Shown here: in pieces, positions 1 through 8,640 of the stretch
Position numbering within the stretch: the first letter of the stretch is position 1
Layout: the number at the start of each line of letters is the position of its first letter
DNA from: an uncultured Cyclobacteriaceae bacterium
Lineage (GTDB): Bacteria; Bacteroidota; Bacteroidia; Cytophagales; Cyclobacteriaceae
DNA length: 64,000 nt
Direction: 5' to 3'
Assembly: GCA_943788235.1 (NCBI GenBank)
Contig: CALSPM010000005.1
Coordinates: forward strand, 186,001 to 250,000
Notes under the pieces: model-generated
What the model was told of the DNA's origin: nothing
Seen by the model: the letters and a program-made list of their open reading frames with translations, nothing else
Database searches by the model: none
Position numbers and translations under genes: made by a program

Positions 1-275
1 TTTCCAAAGTCAATCATTGGTTTCCGGTAATTAATGACATCCATTTCTTGCATACAGCACCCTTGCTCTTGTTGGCTTGCTTAGCAATTCATATTTGTTT
101 CAGTTTGCTCTCAGCACCTCCAAGTCAAGAAAAGATAGAAAAGATGACTTGGACTAAAGCAATTTTTGATTCAGAAACCCAAGAATTAAATACTCTGGTC
201 TGGTATAAAAATTATCGTAATCTTGCAATTTTATTATTATTACTCACAGCCCTCATGGTAGGCTATTTTTTTTAG
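1..275 (+). CDS. Sodium/solute symporter (SSS family), C-terminal fragment
   Basis: This is the last ~91 residues of a protein that starts before the window; the frame is open from base 3. What is visible is the end of one membrane helix (residues after HFLHTAP), the tail signature APPSQEKIEKMTW and a final hydrophobic helix ending GYFF. A 'PPSxEKxxxxTW' stretch just before the last helix is typical of SGLT-type sodium/sugar symporters. The stop lies 2 bp before the GH13 start, so transporter and glucosidase are probably co-transcribed and handle uptake and cleavage of the same sugar. Substrate cannot be told from the fragment. Confidence 0.72.
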   Translation, partial: SKVNHWFPVINDIHFLHTAPLLLLACLAIHICFSLLSAPPSQEKIEKMTWTKAIFDSETQELNTLVWYKNYRNLAILLLLLTALMVGYFF

Positions 276-277
276 AA

Positions 278-1951
278 ATGACATCAACCCAAAGATCAAA
301 AAACTGGTGGAAAGAAGGTATTGTATACCAAATTTATCCAAGAAGCTTTAAAGATTCAAATAACGATGGAATCGGAGACCTCAACGGTATTTTGGAGAAA
401 CTTGATTATATCAAAAGTCTCGGGGTAAATATCATTTGGCTTTGTCCTATTTATGGGTCTCCCAACAAAGATAATGGTTATGATATCAGTGACTATCGCG
501 CCATTATGTCGGAATTTGGCAATATGGCTGATTTTGATCTGCTACTTGAAGGCATTCATGCCAGAGGGATGAGAATTATTATGGATCTAGTTGCTAATCA
601 TACCTCCGACCAACATGAATGGTTCTTAGAGTCAAAAAGCTCAATGGATAGTCCAAAGCGAGATTATTATATTTGGAAAGACCCTATCAATGGAGGGGTA
701 CCCAATAATTGGACGGCCTTTTTCAGCGGATCAACTTGGGAACTAGATTCCCAAACAGGGCAATATTATTTACACTCTTTTGTTAAGGAGCAACCAGACC
801 TCAATTGGGAAAATCCAGAAGTGAGAACAGGTGTTCATGCAGTCATGAAATACTGGTTAAATAAAGGTATTGATGGTTTTAGAATGGACGTGATCTCCAT
901 TATCTCCAAACGCCATTTTAATGATTCCCCTTATGAATCTTTTAGTGAAACAGTTGCTAAGGTTTATGCCAATGGACCGCGCTTACATGAATTTTTACAT
1001 GAAATGAATGTCCAAATTCTTTCAAAATATGATGTCATGACCGTAGGTGAAGGACCAGGTATTTCTCTAGATAATGCAGCGGAATTTGTGGGTGAGGATC
1101 GGGCAGAATTAAATATGATATTCCATTTTGATCACATGTTCATTGATCATGGGGAAAATGGACGATTTGATCCCATTACTTTTAATAAAAAACAGGTTAA
1201 AGATATTTTCATAGCTTGGGATCGAGCTTTGGAAGGTACAGGTTGGGGCAGCATCTTCTTGGGTAACCATGATTTTGCCAGAATGGTCTCGCGCTTTGGT
1301 AATGATGGACTTCACCGAGACCCCTCAGCTAAATTATTGGCTACTTTACTGATGACCATGAGGGGAACTCCTTATGTATATCAGGGAGATGAATTGGGGA
1401 TGGTCAATAATCAAGTCGATCGCATAGAACAATTTGATGATGTTGAAATACAAAACACCTACCAAGATTGGAAAAACAAAGGTAAAGACCTTGATGCATT
1501 TATCTCCATTTCCAATGAAAAAGGGAGGGATAATGCACGCACACCCATGCAATGGGATGCGACGCCCAATGGGGGTTTTAGCGCTGTAAAACCCTGGCTG
1601 GCTTCTAATCACAAATATAAGAATATAAATGTCGCTCTTCAGGAAAAAGACCCAAATTCTATTCTCAATTATTATCGTAAATTGATTCAATATCGTAAAG
1701 ATCACCTTACTTTGGTTTACGGAACCTTTGAAGTCATTCAAGAGGATCATGATACTCTTTTTGCCTATTGGCGTAAAGGCGATGAAAACCTATTGATAAT
1801 TCACAATCTCTCAGATGATGAAACCACCTTGTGTCTGGATAACTCTGTTGAACTCAAAATAGAAATTTCAAATTATCAAGATTCACCGGAAGGGCACATA
1901 GAGCACATCGCCCTAAGACCTTGGGAGTCTATGATATATAGGACCTCTTAA
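278..1951 (+). CDS. GH13 alpha-glucosidase / oligo-1,6-glucosidase
   Basis: A 557-residue glycoside hydrolase family 13 enzyme that releases glucose from alpha-linked oligosaccharides. The (beta/alpha)8 barrel begins with WWKEGIVYQIYPRSF. Catalytic residues are visible: nucleophile Asp204 in GFRMDV, acid/base Glu258 in VGEG, and Asp332 in GNHD. DLVANHTSDQHEWF is the usual region I of the oligo-1,6-glucosidase/alpha-glucosidase subgroup. The C-terminal ~90 residues are the all-beta domain. No signal peptide is seen, so it is probably cytoplasmic and acts on sugar imported by the symporter encoded immediately upstream. Length is normal. Linkage preference (alpha-1,4 or alpha-1,6) is not decided here. 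Confidence 0.92.
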   Translation: MTSTQRSKNWWKEGIVYQIYPRSFKDSNNDGIGDLNGILEKLDYIKSLGVNIIWLCPIYGSPNKDNGYDISDYRAIMSEFGNMADFDLLLEGIHARGMRIIMDLVANHTSDQHEWFLESKSSMDSPKRDYYIWKDPINGGVPNNWTAFFSGSTWELDSQTGQYYLHSFVKEQPDLNWENPEVRTGVHAVMKYWLNKGIDGFRMDVISIISKRHFNDSPYESFSETVAKVYANGPRLHEFLHEMNVQILSKYDVMTVGEGPGISLDNAAEFVGEDRAELNMIFHFDHMFIDHGENGRFDPITFNKKQVKDIFIAWDRALEGTGWGSIFLGNHDFARMVSRFGNDGLHRDPSAKLLATLLMTMRGTPYVYQGDELGMVNNQVDRIEQFDDVEIQNTYQDWKNKGKDLDAFISISNEKGRDNARTPMQWDATPNGGFSAVKPWLASNHKYKNINVALQEKDPNSILNYYRKLIQYRKDHLTLVYGTFEVIQEDHDTLFAYWRKGDENLLIIHNLSDDETTLCLDNSVELKIEISNYQDSPEGHIEHIALRPWESMIYRTS

Positions 1952-1976
1952 ACTCACTAAACTTAGGGCTCATATT

Positions 1977-2462
1977 TCAAGGTGAATACTTGAATTTCTG
2001 ATCAAACCTTGCAAGCACCAAGTGAGATTCGAAACCCTTACTGAACACAAATTGACAGGTTTTCTTTTTTTTGACCAAAAATTTTTCTTCCGTCTGCAGC
2101 TGACCCCATTTTTGATCTATTAACTCCTCAATCTTTAATTCATAATTAGATGGGTCAAGCGTGGACAGTCCTTCTTCAATAAGGGATGAATTAATTTTAT
2201 GTTTCCTCAACTCTATTGCGATTTTAATCTTGCCCCATTCATTGAAAATGAATTTATCATTCACAAAGGCCGATACAAAGCGTTTTTCATTGGTAAGATT
2301 AGCTTTTTTTAAGGATTCTAAGGCCACCAAGGCGTCTTCCAACTCAAGGCCGTATAGCTGTAATTTGGTCAGTACTTGATGGGGAGATCTCTCCGCACCT
2401 ACACAATATCTAGCCGCTTTATTTTTTGCTTGTTGGAGTTGTTCCGGACCTTCGAATTTCAT
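1977..2462 (-). CDS. recX: RecX family regulatory protein
   Basis: 161 residues, rich in Lys and Leu, built of three-helix repeats. Recognisable RecX features are RYCVGAERSPHQVLTKL near the N-terminus and NEKRFVSAFVNDKF followed by WGKIKIAIELRKHKI. RecX binds RecA filaments and limits recombinase activity. The start codon overlaps the stop of the upstream YcxB-like gene by one base, and nadC lies 4 bp beyond that, so nadC-ycxB-recX read as one minus-strand operon. recA is not nearby. Confidence 0.85.
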   Translation of the reverse strand: MKFEGPEQLQQAKNKAARYCVGAERSPHQVLTKLQLYGLELEDALVALESLKKANLTNEKRFVSAFVNDKFIFNEWGKIKIAIELRKHKINSSLIEEGLSTLDPSNYELKIEELIDQKWGQLQTEEKFLVKKKKTCQFVFSKGFESHLVLARFDQKFKYSP

Positions 2463-2935
2463 TATTTTAAATAGCCCTTTCGCTTTAAAATGGTTTCGAA
2501 GAACTTGATCTCATTATCGCTATTAAAAATTCGGTGAGGCAGATAGATCAGTTGGGCTTTACTCACAAAAAGCAGAAAGGCTTCTTTTTTGGCACTTGCC
2601 CTTTTTATTTGATCCCATTTCATCGGCATCCCCTGTTTAGAATTCAGCTTAACTAAAATCTGTTGACTGGAAAGCTCATAGTTCAATTTATTAAATAAAA
2701 ATTTGCTTTGTTCTAGTTGTGTCACGCCTGCGAATTGTACCAACCAAAAGAGTAGGTACAAAATCAAGGCAATTGAAGCACCAATGATCCACCACGCATT
2801 AGGAATAATAAAAAAGCCAGAGCAAATGGAAAAATAGATCAGAAAAACCCACCACTGCTGTTTTAGGACCCCTACTAAGGCCAAGCCAATATACTTCCCA
2901 GTAGCTAATTGATATTTTTTAGTTCTTACGATCAT
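2462..2935 (-). CDS. YcxB-like membrane protein
   Basis: 157 residues with two adjacent membrane helices (about residues 25-75, starting WWVFLIYFSICSGFFI) and a C-terminal soluble domain. That domain contains the pattern MKWDQIKRASAKKEAFLLFVSKAQLIYLP followed by a short Lys-rich tail. This PH-like 'W..I....ET...F.L....A...P.R.F' layout is that of the YcxB-like C-terminal domain. Function in the family is unknown. It sits between nadC (4 bp gap) and recX (1-base overlap) and is probably translated from the nadC transcript. Confidence 0.68.
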   Translation of the reverse strand: MIVRTKKYQLATGKYIGLALVGVLKQQWWVFLIYFSICSGFFIIPNAWWIIGASIALILYLLFWLVQFAGVTQLEQSKFLFNKLNYELSSQQILVKLNSKQGMPMKWDQIKRASAKKEAFLLFVSKAQLIYLPHRIFNSDNEIKFFETILKRKGYLK

Positions 2936-2939
2936 TATT

Positions 2940-3797
2940 TTAAATTGCTTTTAAACTCATATCTAAACTTTTACAGGAATGGGTCAATGCACCAACGGAA
3001 ATATAGTCGACACCTGTATCAGCAATTTCCGAGATACTCATTTCGGTGATTCCTCCTGACGCCTCTGTCTCATATTTCCCGTCAATCAGGGCAATACCTT
3101 GTCTTATTTGAGACGGTATCATGTTGTCGAGCATAATACGATCGACACCTCCTTCTTCTATGACCTCCCTAAGTTCTTGCAAACTACGCACTTCAATTTC
3201 TATTTTTAATTTTTTTTTAGCCTTTTCTAAATAAGACTTTGTAGATTTCAAGGCCTTAGTAACACCTCCAGCAAAATCTATGTGATTGTCTTTCAACATG
3301 ACCATATCGTAAAGGCCAAAACGATGATTAGTACCTCCTCCAATTTCTACTGCCCACTTTTCAGCGATTCTAAAATTAGGAGTCGTTTTTCTGGTGTCAA
3401 GTAATTGAGCAGAGGAATTCCGGATCAATGATTTTAAATAATGAGTATACGTTGCGATCCCGCTCATGCGCTGCAGACAGTTTAAAACCAATCGCTCTGC
3501 GCCAAGCAATTGGATGGCATCTCCAGATACCTTAAACCCCACATCTCCTTCATGAATAGCGTCCCCATCTTTTTTGTATGACTCAAATATTAGATCTTTG
3601 GAAAACACATCAAAAATGATTTGTGCCATTTCCATCCCTGCAACAATTCCTTCTTGTTTAAATAATAAATGCCCCTGAGCTTTTGTTCCTTCAGGTATAC
3701 ATCCCAAAGAAGTATGGTCTCCATCTCCATGATCTTCCTTCATAGCATTCCGGATGAACTCGTGCAACTTTTCTTCTGTTAAGTAGGGTGGATACAT
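2940..3797 (-). CDS. nadC: Nicotinate-nucleotide pyrophosphorylase (carboxylating)
   Basis: 285 residues. Converts quinolinate and PRPP to nicotinate mononucleotide, CO2 and PPi in de novo NAD synthesis. Signatures are DTRKTTPNFR (quinolinate/PRPP binding), EIGGGTNHRFGLYDMVMLKDNH, VDRIMLDNM and EASGGI. Length is normal and all basic active-site residues of the DTRKTTP block are present. It heads the nadC-ycxB-recX operon. The ATG is preceded by a TAATTTTG box only 4 nt upstream, so the message may be almost leaderless. nadA and nadB are not in the window. Confidence 0.95.
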   Translation of the reverse strand: MYPPYLTEEKLHEFIRNAMKEDHGDGDHTSLGCIPEGTKAQGHLLFKQEGIVAGMEMAQIIFDVFSKDLIFESYKKDGDAIHEGDVGFKVSGDAIQLLGAERLVLNCLQRMSGIATYTHYLKSLIRNSSAQLLDTRKTTPNFRIAEKWAVEIGGGTNHRFGLYDMVMLKDNHIDFAGGVTKALKSTKSYLEKAKKKLKIEIEVRSLQELREVIEEGGVDRIMLDNMIPSQIRQGIALIDGKYETEASGGITEMSISEIADTGVDYISVGALTHSCKSLDMSLKAI

Positions 3798-3801
3798 AAA
3801 T

Positions 3802-3809
3802 CAAAATTA
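3802..3809 (-). promoter_or_regulatory. -7 box TAATTTTG directly before nadC
   Basis: Read on the minus strand, TAATTTTG matches the Bacteroidota -7 consensus TAnnTTTG and ends 4 nt before the nadC ATG. No convincing -33 TTG lies 17-23 nt upstream. If used, transcription would start at or very near the start codon. Confidence 0.45.
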
Positions 3810-3819
3810 GTCTTTCTTG

Positions 3820-4215
3820 TTAATCCGTTGAGAAGGATAAGGTAGATAAATAATATTTGCCATCTTTTTCTTTGAATAATAAATAAACTCGATATTGTTC
3901 TCCTGTTTTCGCCTTATAAACACCCATTCTATAGAGTAGGCCATTGGTCACATTAGCGGGTGTGGTATATTCAAAAGACAATGCCTTATGGTTATTAAAG
4001 AAAGTTCTTAATGCTTTTTCAGCCGCTGCTTTATCGGTCAAGATAAGAGACTCCCCTGCTAATTGCAATTTAAAAGGCGTATGCAAGCGGCTTACAACTT
4101 CTTTAGCAATATTGGTACTTAGGGCAATCCCTAGATCTTCTAACATTTGATCCTGAGCTAAACATTGGGTAAAAAAAATAAAATTTAGTACATAACCAAC
4201 CAATACATTTCTCAT
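3820..4215 (-). CDS. DUF4783 family exported protein
   Basis: About 131 residues from the chosen ATG (MRNVLVGY). It has a signal peptide ending in CLAQ, then a small alpha/beta domain resembling the DUF4783 family: an early Ile-Ala-Lys helix, LVLTDKAAAE-type segment, a Phe-Phe-xx-His pair, and the end YYLSTLSFSTD. The fold is probably NTF2/cystatin-like; function is unknown. A TTG nine bases upstream could also serve as start, but the ATG gives the better signal peptide. It lies upstream of nadC on the same strand with a 22-bp gap, and could be co-transcribed. Confidence 0.7.
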   Translation of the reverse strand: MRNVLVGYVLNFIFFTQCLAQDQMLEDLGIALSTNIAKEVVSRLHTPFKLQLAGESLILTDKAAAEKALRTFFNNHKALSFEYTTPANVTNGLLYRMGVYKAKTGEQYRVYLLFKEKDGKYYLSTLSFSTD

Positions 4216-4295
4216 TTTGATCAAAAGGAAATTAAAATTGCTTAAACGTAAGCGTAAATTACAAAAAAATTACTGAGAGGAGCAAGCAGTTCCTT

Positions 4296-4303
4296 TATAT
4301 TTG
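4296..4303 (+). promoter_or_regulatory. -7 box TATATTTG directly before gpmI
   Basis: TATATTTG is an exact TAnnTTTG match and ends 4 nt before the gpmI ATG. The GpmI N-terminus (MDKRVILMILDGWG) fits the family exactly, so the start codon is firm and the transcript would have almost no 5' leader. No clear -33 element is visible. Confidence 0.5.
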
Positions 4304-4307
4304 CCCT

Positions 4308-5828
4308 ATGGATAAACGTGTGATCTTAATGATTTTAGATGGCTGGGGCATCGCCACAGATAAAGAAGTTTCTGCCGTCGATGCCGCCGCTACTCCCTTT
4401 ATCGATAGCCTGTATAAGACGTATTCGCACAGCACCCTCGAAGCCTCAGGCATGGCTGTTGGACTTCCAAAAGGACAAATGGGCAATTCCGAAGTAGGCC
4501 ATATGAACCTGGGTGCTGGCAGAATCGTTTATCAAGATCTTGTAAAAATAAATATCGCTGTAGAAAAGGGTAGCCTTGGTGAAGAAAAAACCTTGGTTGA
4601 GGCCTTTGATTATGCCAAAGAGAACCAACGCGCTATCCATTTTATAGGCCTGGTTTCGGACGGAGGTGTTCATGCTCATTTAGATCATCTCAAAGGATTA
4701 ATTCAGGCTGCCCACAAACATAGTTGTTCAAAGGTATTTGTTCATGCATTTACCGATGGTCGTGATTGCGATCCGAAAAGTGGTTCAGGATTTATCAATG
4801 ACTTATCGGTGTACTTAAAAAATCATGTAGGGTCCATCGCCTCTGTAGTAGGTAGGTATTATGCAATGGATAGAGATAAAAGATGGGAACGCATAAAGGT
4901 TGCCTACGATACCTTAGTTAAGGGCATAGGGACAAAAACAACAAATGTCACCGCCGCTATTGAAGCCGCTTATGCTAAAGACGTCACAGATGAATTCATG
5001 CCTCCTATCATTGCGACAGATGCCTCTGGGCAGCCCATCGCAAAAATTAAAGAAGGCGATGTCGTGATGTGTTTCAATTTTCGGACTGATAGAGGTAGAG
5101 AGATCACTGAAGTACTCACGCAACGTGATTTCCCTAATGAAGATATGTATAAACTGTCTTTGCACTATCTCACCATGACCAGCTATGATGACTCCTTTCA
5201 AAACGTTAAAGTCATCTTCAGAAAAGATAACCTATCCAATACTCTGGGAGAAGTCCTGGAAAAGGCGGGAAAGAATCAAATTAGAATTGCTGAGACAGAA
5301 AAGTACCCCCATGTTACTTTTTTCTTTTCAGGAGGTAGAGAAGACGCCTTCAAAGGTGAAAAAAGACTGCTCTGCCCCTCTCCCAAAGTGGCCACTTATG
5401 ATTTACAACCCGAGATGAGTGCTGGGGACATAGAAAAGGCCATTATTCCAGAACTGGAGCAGCAATGGCCTGATTTTGTTTGTTTGAATTTTGCTAATCC
5501 TGATATGGTTGGTCATACGGGCGTATTTCAGGCTGCCATTAAAGCTTGCGAAACAGTAGATCATTGCGCCGAACAAGTAGTTGCTGCAGCCCTAAAAAAG
5601 GGGTATATCACGCTGATCATCGCAGATCATGGTAATTCAGATTATATGGTCAACGACGACGGCAGCCCTCATACGGCACATACCACCAACTTAGTACCTT
5701 TTATTGTCGTGGATCCTGATTTCTCATCCTCTGTAAAACATGGTAAACTTGGAGATTTAGCCCCAACTATTTTAAAATTAATGGGACTTGAAATTCCTAA
5801 AGAGATGACCGGGGAGCTCCTTTATTAA
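4308..5828 (+). CDS. gpmI: 2,3-bisphosphoglycerate-independent phosphoglycerate mutase
   Basis: 506 residues; interconverts 3- and 2-phosphoglycerate in glycolysis/gluconeogenesis using two Mn ions. The alkaline-phosphatase-like core starts ILMILDGWG. The phosphorylated serine is Ser61 in MGNSEVGHMNLGAGR. Other signatures are HAFTDGRD, GRYYAMDRDKRW, FNFRTDRGREIT, NFANPDMVGHTG and IADHGN. Length and motifs are complete. The following lipoprotein gene starts 1 bp after the stop, so they probably share a transcript. Confidence 0.96.
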   Translation: MDKRVILMILDGWGIATDKEVSAVDAAATPFIDSLYKTYSHSTLEASGMAVGLPKGQMGNSEVGHMNLGAGRIVYQDLVKINIAVEKGSLGEEKTLVEAFDYAKENQRAIHFIGLVSDGGVHAHLDHLKGLIQAAHKHSCSKVFVHAFTDGRDCDPKSGSGFINDLSVYLKNHVGSIASVVGRYYAMDRDKRWERIKVAYDTLVKGIGTKTTNVTAAIEAAYAKDVTDEFMPPIIATDASGQPIAKIKEGDVVMCFNFRTDRGREITEVLTQRDFPNEDMYKLSLHYLTMTSYDDSFQNVKVIFRKDNLSNTLGEVLEKAGKNQIRIAETEKYPHVTFFFSGGREDAFKGEKRLLCPSPKVATYDLQPEMSAGDIEKAIIPELEQQWPDFVCLNFANPDMVGHTGVFQAAIKACETVDHCAEQVVAAALKKGYITLIIADHGNSDYMVNDDGSPHTAHTTNLVPFIVVDPDFSSSVKHGKLGDLAPTILKLMGLEIPKEMTGELLY

Positions 5829-5829
5829 T

Positions 5830-6378
5830 ATGAAATATCTATTTTACTTATCTATTTTACTTTGTTCGTATGGTTGCGCGCGCCCCCAAGAAAGTTTTAA
5901 GGCAGAAAAACACTTCTCCATCGATTCCCTGGTCGTTGAGCAAATTACCTTACTCAAATCAAACCAAAATACCTTGACTAAAACCGTTCAAATCGGTGAG
6001 AATATAGAAACTCAATCGTTCTCAGCTGACGCCATAGACTGGGAAAGCGAACTTAAAATTTTCAGCCTCTTAGAGCTCAATAAATCTAAATTTATTGGCT
6101 CCATAAATACAGAAACAGATCAAAAAAGCACTTCTTATCGCTCAAAACCAGACGCTCTTATGTCAATTAAATTTCTTAGAATCACCAAAGATAAAGGTCA
6201 GTTAACAACCATTGATGGCTACTATTTGGATGATGACGCTGAAGTTATTTATACTTCACAAAGAAATTTGAAAATGAAATTTAAAAAAGGTTTGTTGACC
6301 TCTTTTAAAATTGTGGGCACTCAAAAAGTGCTCTTCACGGATACTACCCAATTCATGATCAAGGGAAGTGTCAATTAA
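5830..6378 (+). CDS. Lipoprotein of unknown function
   Basis: 182 residues with a lipoprotein signal peptide and lipobox (SYGCARPQ, Cys16), so it is probably anchored in the membrane facing the periplasm. The mature part is mostly beta-strand (repeated IETQSF, TTIDGYYL, LKMKFKKGLL). No family is recognised. It starts 1 bp after gpmI and overlaps the convergent small membrane-protein gene by 8 bp. The gpmI link is probably only shared transcription. Confidence 0.72.
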   Translation: MKYLFYLSILLCSYGCARPQESFKAEKHFSIDSLVVEQITLLKSNQNTLTKTVQIGENIETQSFSADAIDWESELKIFSLLELNKSKFIGSINTETDQKSTSYRSKPDALMSIKFLRITKDKGQLTTIDGYYLDDDAEVIYTSQRNLKMKFKKGLLTSFKIVGTQKVLFTDTTQFMIKGSVN

Positions 6379-6607
6379 CCCATTCTTTGTGTTTTTTATT
6401 ATTTTCGACAGGCCCAGAAGGCCATCGCACGCCCGGAGGTAAATCTAATACAGGCCCTCTTTCATAATCAAAAAGCAAGCCCCCCTCGTCATCCTGATCA
6501 TTTGGATTGAATCGTCTAATGACATTCGTTGACCCCCTGTAAATAATCACTAAAAGGATTCCATAAGTAAGCAAGCAAAGTAATAAATCAATATAAAATG
6601 GATGCAT
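6371..6607 (-). CDS. Small single-helix membrane protein, unknown
   Basis: 78 residues from the chosen ATG; a GTG three bases upstream could also be used. One N-terminal membrane helix (FYIDLLLCLLTYGILLVIIY) is followed by a charged tail with DLPPGVRWPSGP. No family recognised. The purEK genes are upstream on the same strand (97 bp gap). The 'DLPPGVxxP' tail resembles small conserved Bacteroidota proteins, but this is an impression only. Confidence 0.5.
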   Translation of the reverse strand: MHPFYIDLLLCLLTYGILLVIIYRGSTNVIRRFNPNDQDDEGGLLFDYERGPVLDLPPGVRWPSGPVENNKKHKEWVN

Positions 6608-6703
6608 CACTTTAAATTTACTTTATTTTTCTAAAAAAAATTGAAAAAGGATCATTAATCATTACCTCGTTGAAAGAAAATAAGCTCATGATTTGAGAAA
6701 ACA

Positions 6704-7228
6704 TTATTTAAAGCCAATCGCATTACCTTTCCAACCATTGCGCTCTAAATAATCGTTATGCTGTAATACGGCCTCCTCCAATGATTTTTTATAGTCATCT
6801 AATCTAATCTCCACTTCTTCATTAAAGGCACCAATAATTTCTGCTGCCAAAATTCCAGCATTTTTAGCGCCATCCAGGGCAACCGTTGCTACAGGAATTC
6901 CACCTGGCATTTGTAAAATGGAGAGCACTGAGTCCCAGCCGTCTATTGAATTTCTTGATTTGATAGGAACTCCGATGACCGGTAAACTCGTCAAAGAGGC
7001 CACCATGCCTGGTAAATGCGCCGCCCCTCCAGCACCTGCTATAATGACTTTCAGGCCTCGTTCCCTAGCATTCTGGGCATATTCTACCATTCGCTTAGGG
7101 GTCCGATGTGCCGATACAATTCTTACTTCTGCCGACACTCCAAGTATTTCCAAAATTTCTGCTGCTTCAGACATAATGTTCAAATCCGATTTGCTGCCCA
7201 TAATAATTCCTACCTTTAAATCGCTCAT
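6704..7228 (-). CDS. purE: N5-carboxyaminoimidazole ribonucleotide mutase
   Basis: 174 residues. Class I PurE, converting N5-CAIR (made by PurK) to CAIR in purine synthesis. Signatures are GIIMGSKSDL, the catalytic loop VSAHRTPKRM, IAGAGGAAHLPGM, PVIGVPIKS and MPGGIPVATVALDGAKNAG. The start overlaps the purK stop by 4 bp (ATGA), so translation is probably coupled. Confidence 0.95.
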   Translation of the reverse strand: MSDLKVGIIMGSKSDLNIMSEAAEILEILGVSAEVRIVSAHRTPKRMVEYAQNARERGLKVIIAGAGGAAHLPGMVASLTSLPVIGVPIKSRNSIDGWDSVLSILQMPGGIPVATVALDGAKNAGILAAEIIGAFNEEVEIRLDDYKKSLEEAVLQHNDYLERNGWKGNAIGFK

Positions 7229-8364
7229 GCTTTAACTTTTAAAATTGTTTTTACTTGATTGGCGGATGCTTTCAGTGTAGACATGTCTTCGTTTGTAATG
7301 GTAACATGGCCCATCTTTCTAAAAGGTTTCGTTATTTTTTTACCATAGAGATGGAGGTGGACTCCTGGCATTTTCATCGCTTCGGATAGTCCCTCATAGA
7401 TGGCGCTCCCCGTATAGTCGGGTGCTCCCAACAAATTGACCATAGCTGCGGGAATCAACATCTGGGTAGTTCCCAACGGTAGATTAAGCACTGCCCTTAA
7501 ATGCTGTTCAAATTGTGACGTTTGATTGGCCTCTATGGTGTGGTGCCCACTGTTATGGGTCCGGGGAGCCACTTCGTTGACCAGCAACTCACCCTCACTG
7601 GTCAAAAACATTTCTACGGCCAATAATCCCACCATTCCCAATTTAGTTATAACCTCGATAGCCAATGCTTGGGCCTTAATTTCAATCTCCTTTCTAAGAT
7701 CTGCAGGGGAAAATAAAAATTCTACAAGATTTGCCTCTGGGTGAAAGGACAATTCCACTGACGGATACGTCGCTACTTCTCCTCGCTCATTTCGCGCAAC
7801 GATGACACTTATTTCTGTTTGAAAATCAATACATTTTTCCAAAATACCCGGTCGATCGAAAGCTTTATCGGTATCGGCAGCGGTTCTGATCATCTGAACA
7901 CCACGACCATCATAACCTTCTGTTCCTAGCTTGTGTACGGCAGGTATCATTTCTACATAATTCAATACATCCGCCTTAGATTCTGTCAATACAAAATCAG
8001 CTGTCGGTATCCCCGTAGACCGGTAAAAATTTTTTTGCTTACGTTTGTCTTGAATGAGCTCAATGATGTGGGGTTGTGGAAAAATCTTGACGCCGGTCGC
8101 CTCTAATTCCTTTAGAGCTTCAATATTTACATTTTCAATCTCGATCGTAATCAAATCCTTATCCTGACCAAAATGTATGACATCCTCGTAATCCGTCAAC
8201 TTCCCCACTGTGAAATGTTGCACCAAATGGGCACAAGGCGCGTTGGGATCTGCGTCCATAATCGCAACCTCAAGATTGAGATCCATGGCAGACTGTAGCA
8301 ACATACGGCCCAGTTGACCTCCTCCCAATAAACCTATTTTGTAATCCGAAATTTCTTTTTGCAT
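7225..8364 (-). CDS. purK: 5-(carboxyamino)imidazole ribonucleotide synthase
   Basis: About 379 residues; ATP-dependent carboxylation of AIR to N5-CAIR. ATP-grasp enzyme with IGLLGGGQLGRM (N-terminal PreATP fold), LGTEGYDGRGV (ATP loop), EKCIDFQTEISVIVARN, VEMFLTSEGELLVNEVAPRTHNSGH and the C-terminal GHVTI. The frame runs 39 bp further upstream, but MQKEISDYKIGLLGGGQ is where the family begins, so I place the start at 8364. A CATCTTTG element (one mismatch from TAnnTTTG) lies 7 nt before it. It couples to purE by a 4-bp overlap. Confidence 0.94.
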   Translation of the reverse strand: MQKEISDYKIGLLGGGQLGRMLLQSAMDLNLEVAIMDADPNAPCAHLVQHFTVGKLTDYEDVIHFGQDKDLITIEIENVNIEALKELEATGVKIFPQPHIIELIQDKRKQKNFYRSTGIPTADFVLTESKADVLNYVEMIPAVHKLGTEGYDGRGVQMIRTAADTDKAFDRPGILEKCIDFQTEISVIVARNERGEVATYPSVELSFHPEANLVEFLFSPADLRKEIEIKAQALAIEVITKLGMVGLLAVEMFLTSEGELLVNEVAPRTHNSGHHTIEANQTSQFEQHLRAVLNLPLGTTQMLIPAAMVNLLGAPDYTGSAIYEGLSEAMKMPGVHLHLYGKKITKPFRKMGHVTITNEDMSTLKASANQVKTILKVKA

Positions 8365-8457
8365 CGCACTGCAAAGATGGTAAAATTGAAATAAAGTGAC
8401 CACTCTATCTCCACAATAAGTCCAAAATCACAATGATTCCTTTTATTTTATATAAAA

Positions 8458-8479
8458 AAACACGGATTAACTCGTGTTT
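8458..8479 (-). terminator. Stem-loop, possibly a minus-strand terminator
   Basis: AAACACG and CGTGTTT form a 7-bp stem with an 8-nt loop. On the minus strand it is followed by a run of seven T, as in an intrinsic terminator. There is no minus-strand gene immediately upstream, so its role is unclear. The rest of the 8365-8640 gap shows nothing else. Confidence 0.35.
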
Positions 8480-8640
8480 GAAAAACATCTATTGGCTTTG
8501 AATCGACTGAGCCCTGTTTTCAAAAAATCATTCGCTTTTAAGCCACAGTCACTATATTTGAACTAATTTCAAAATAATCTAGTTATCCAAATGATAACTG
8601 CTGTCAAGCTACTACTTGTTATAAACGGTAAAATAAAATA

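Noticed and set aside
1346-1750. 134-codon minus-strand frame inside the alpha-glucosidase gene
   Set aside because: It lies wholly antisense to a well-supported GH13 gene and has no protein-family features.
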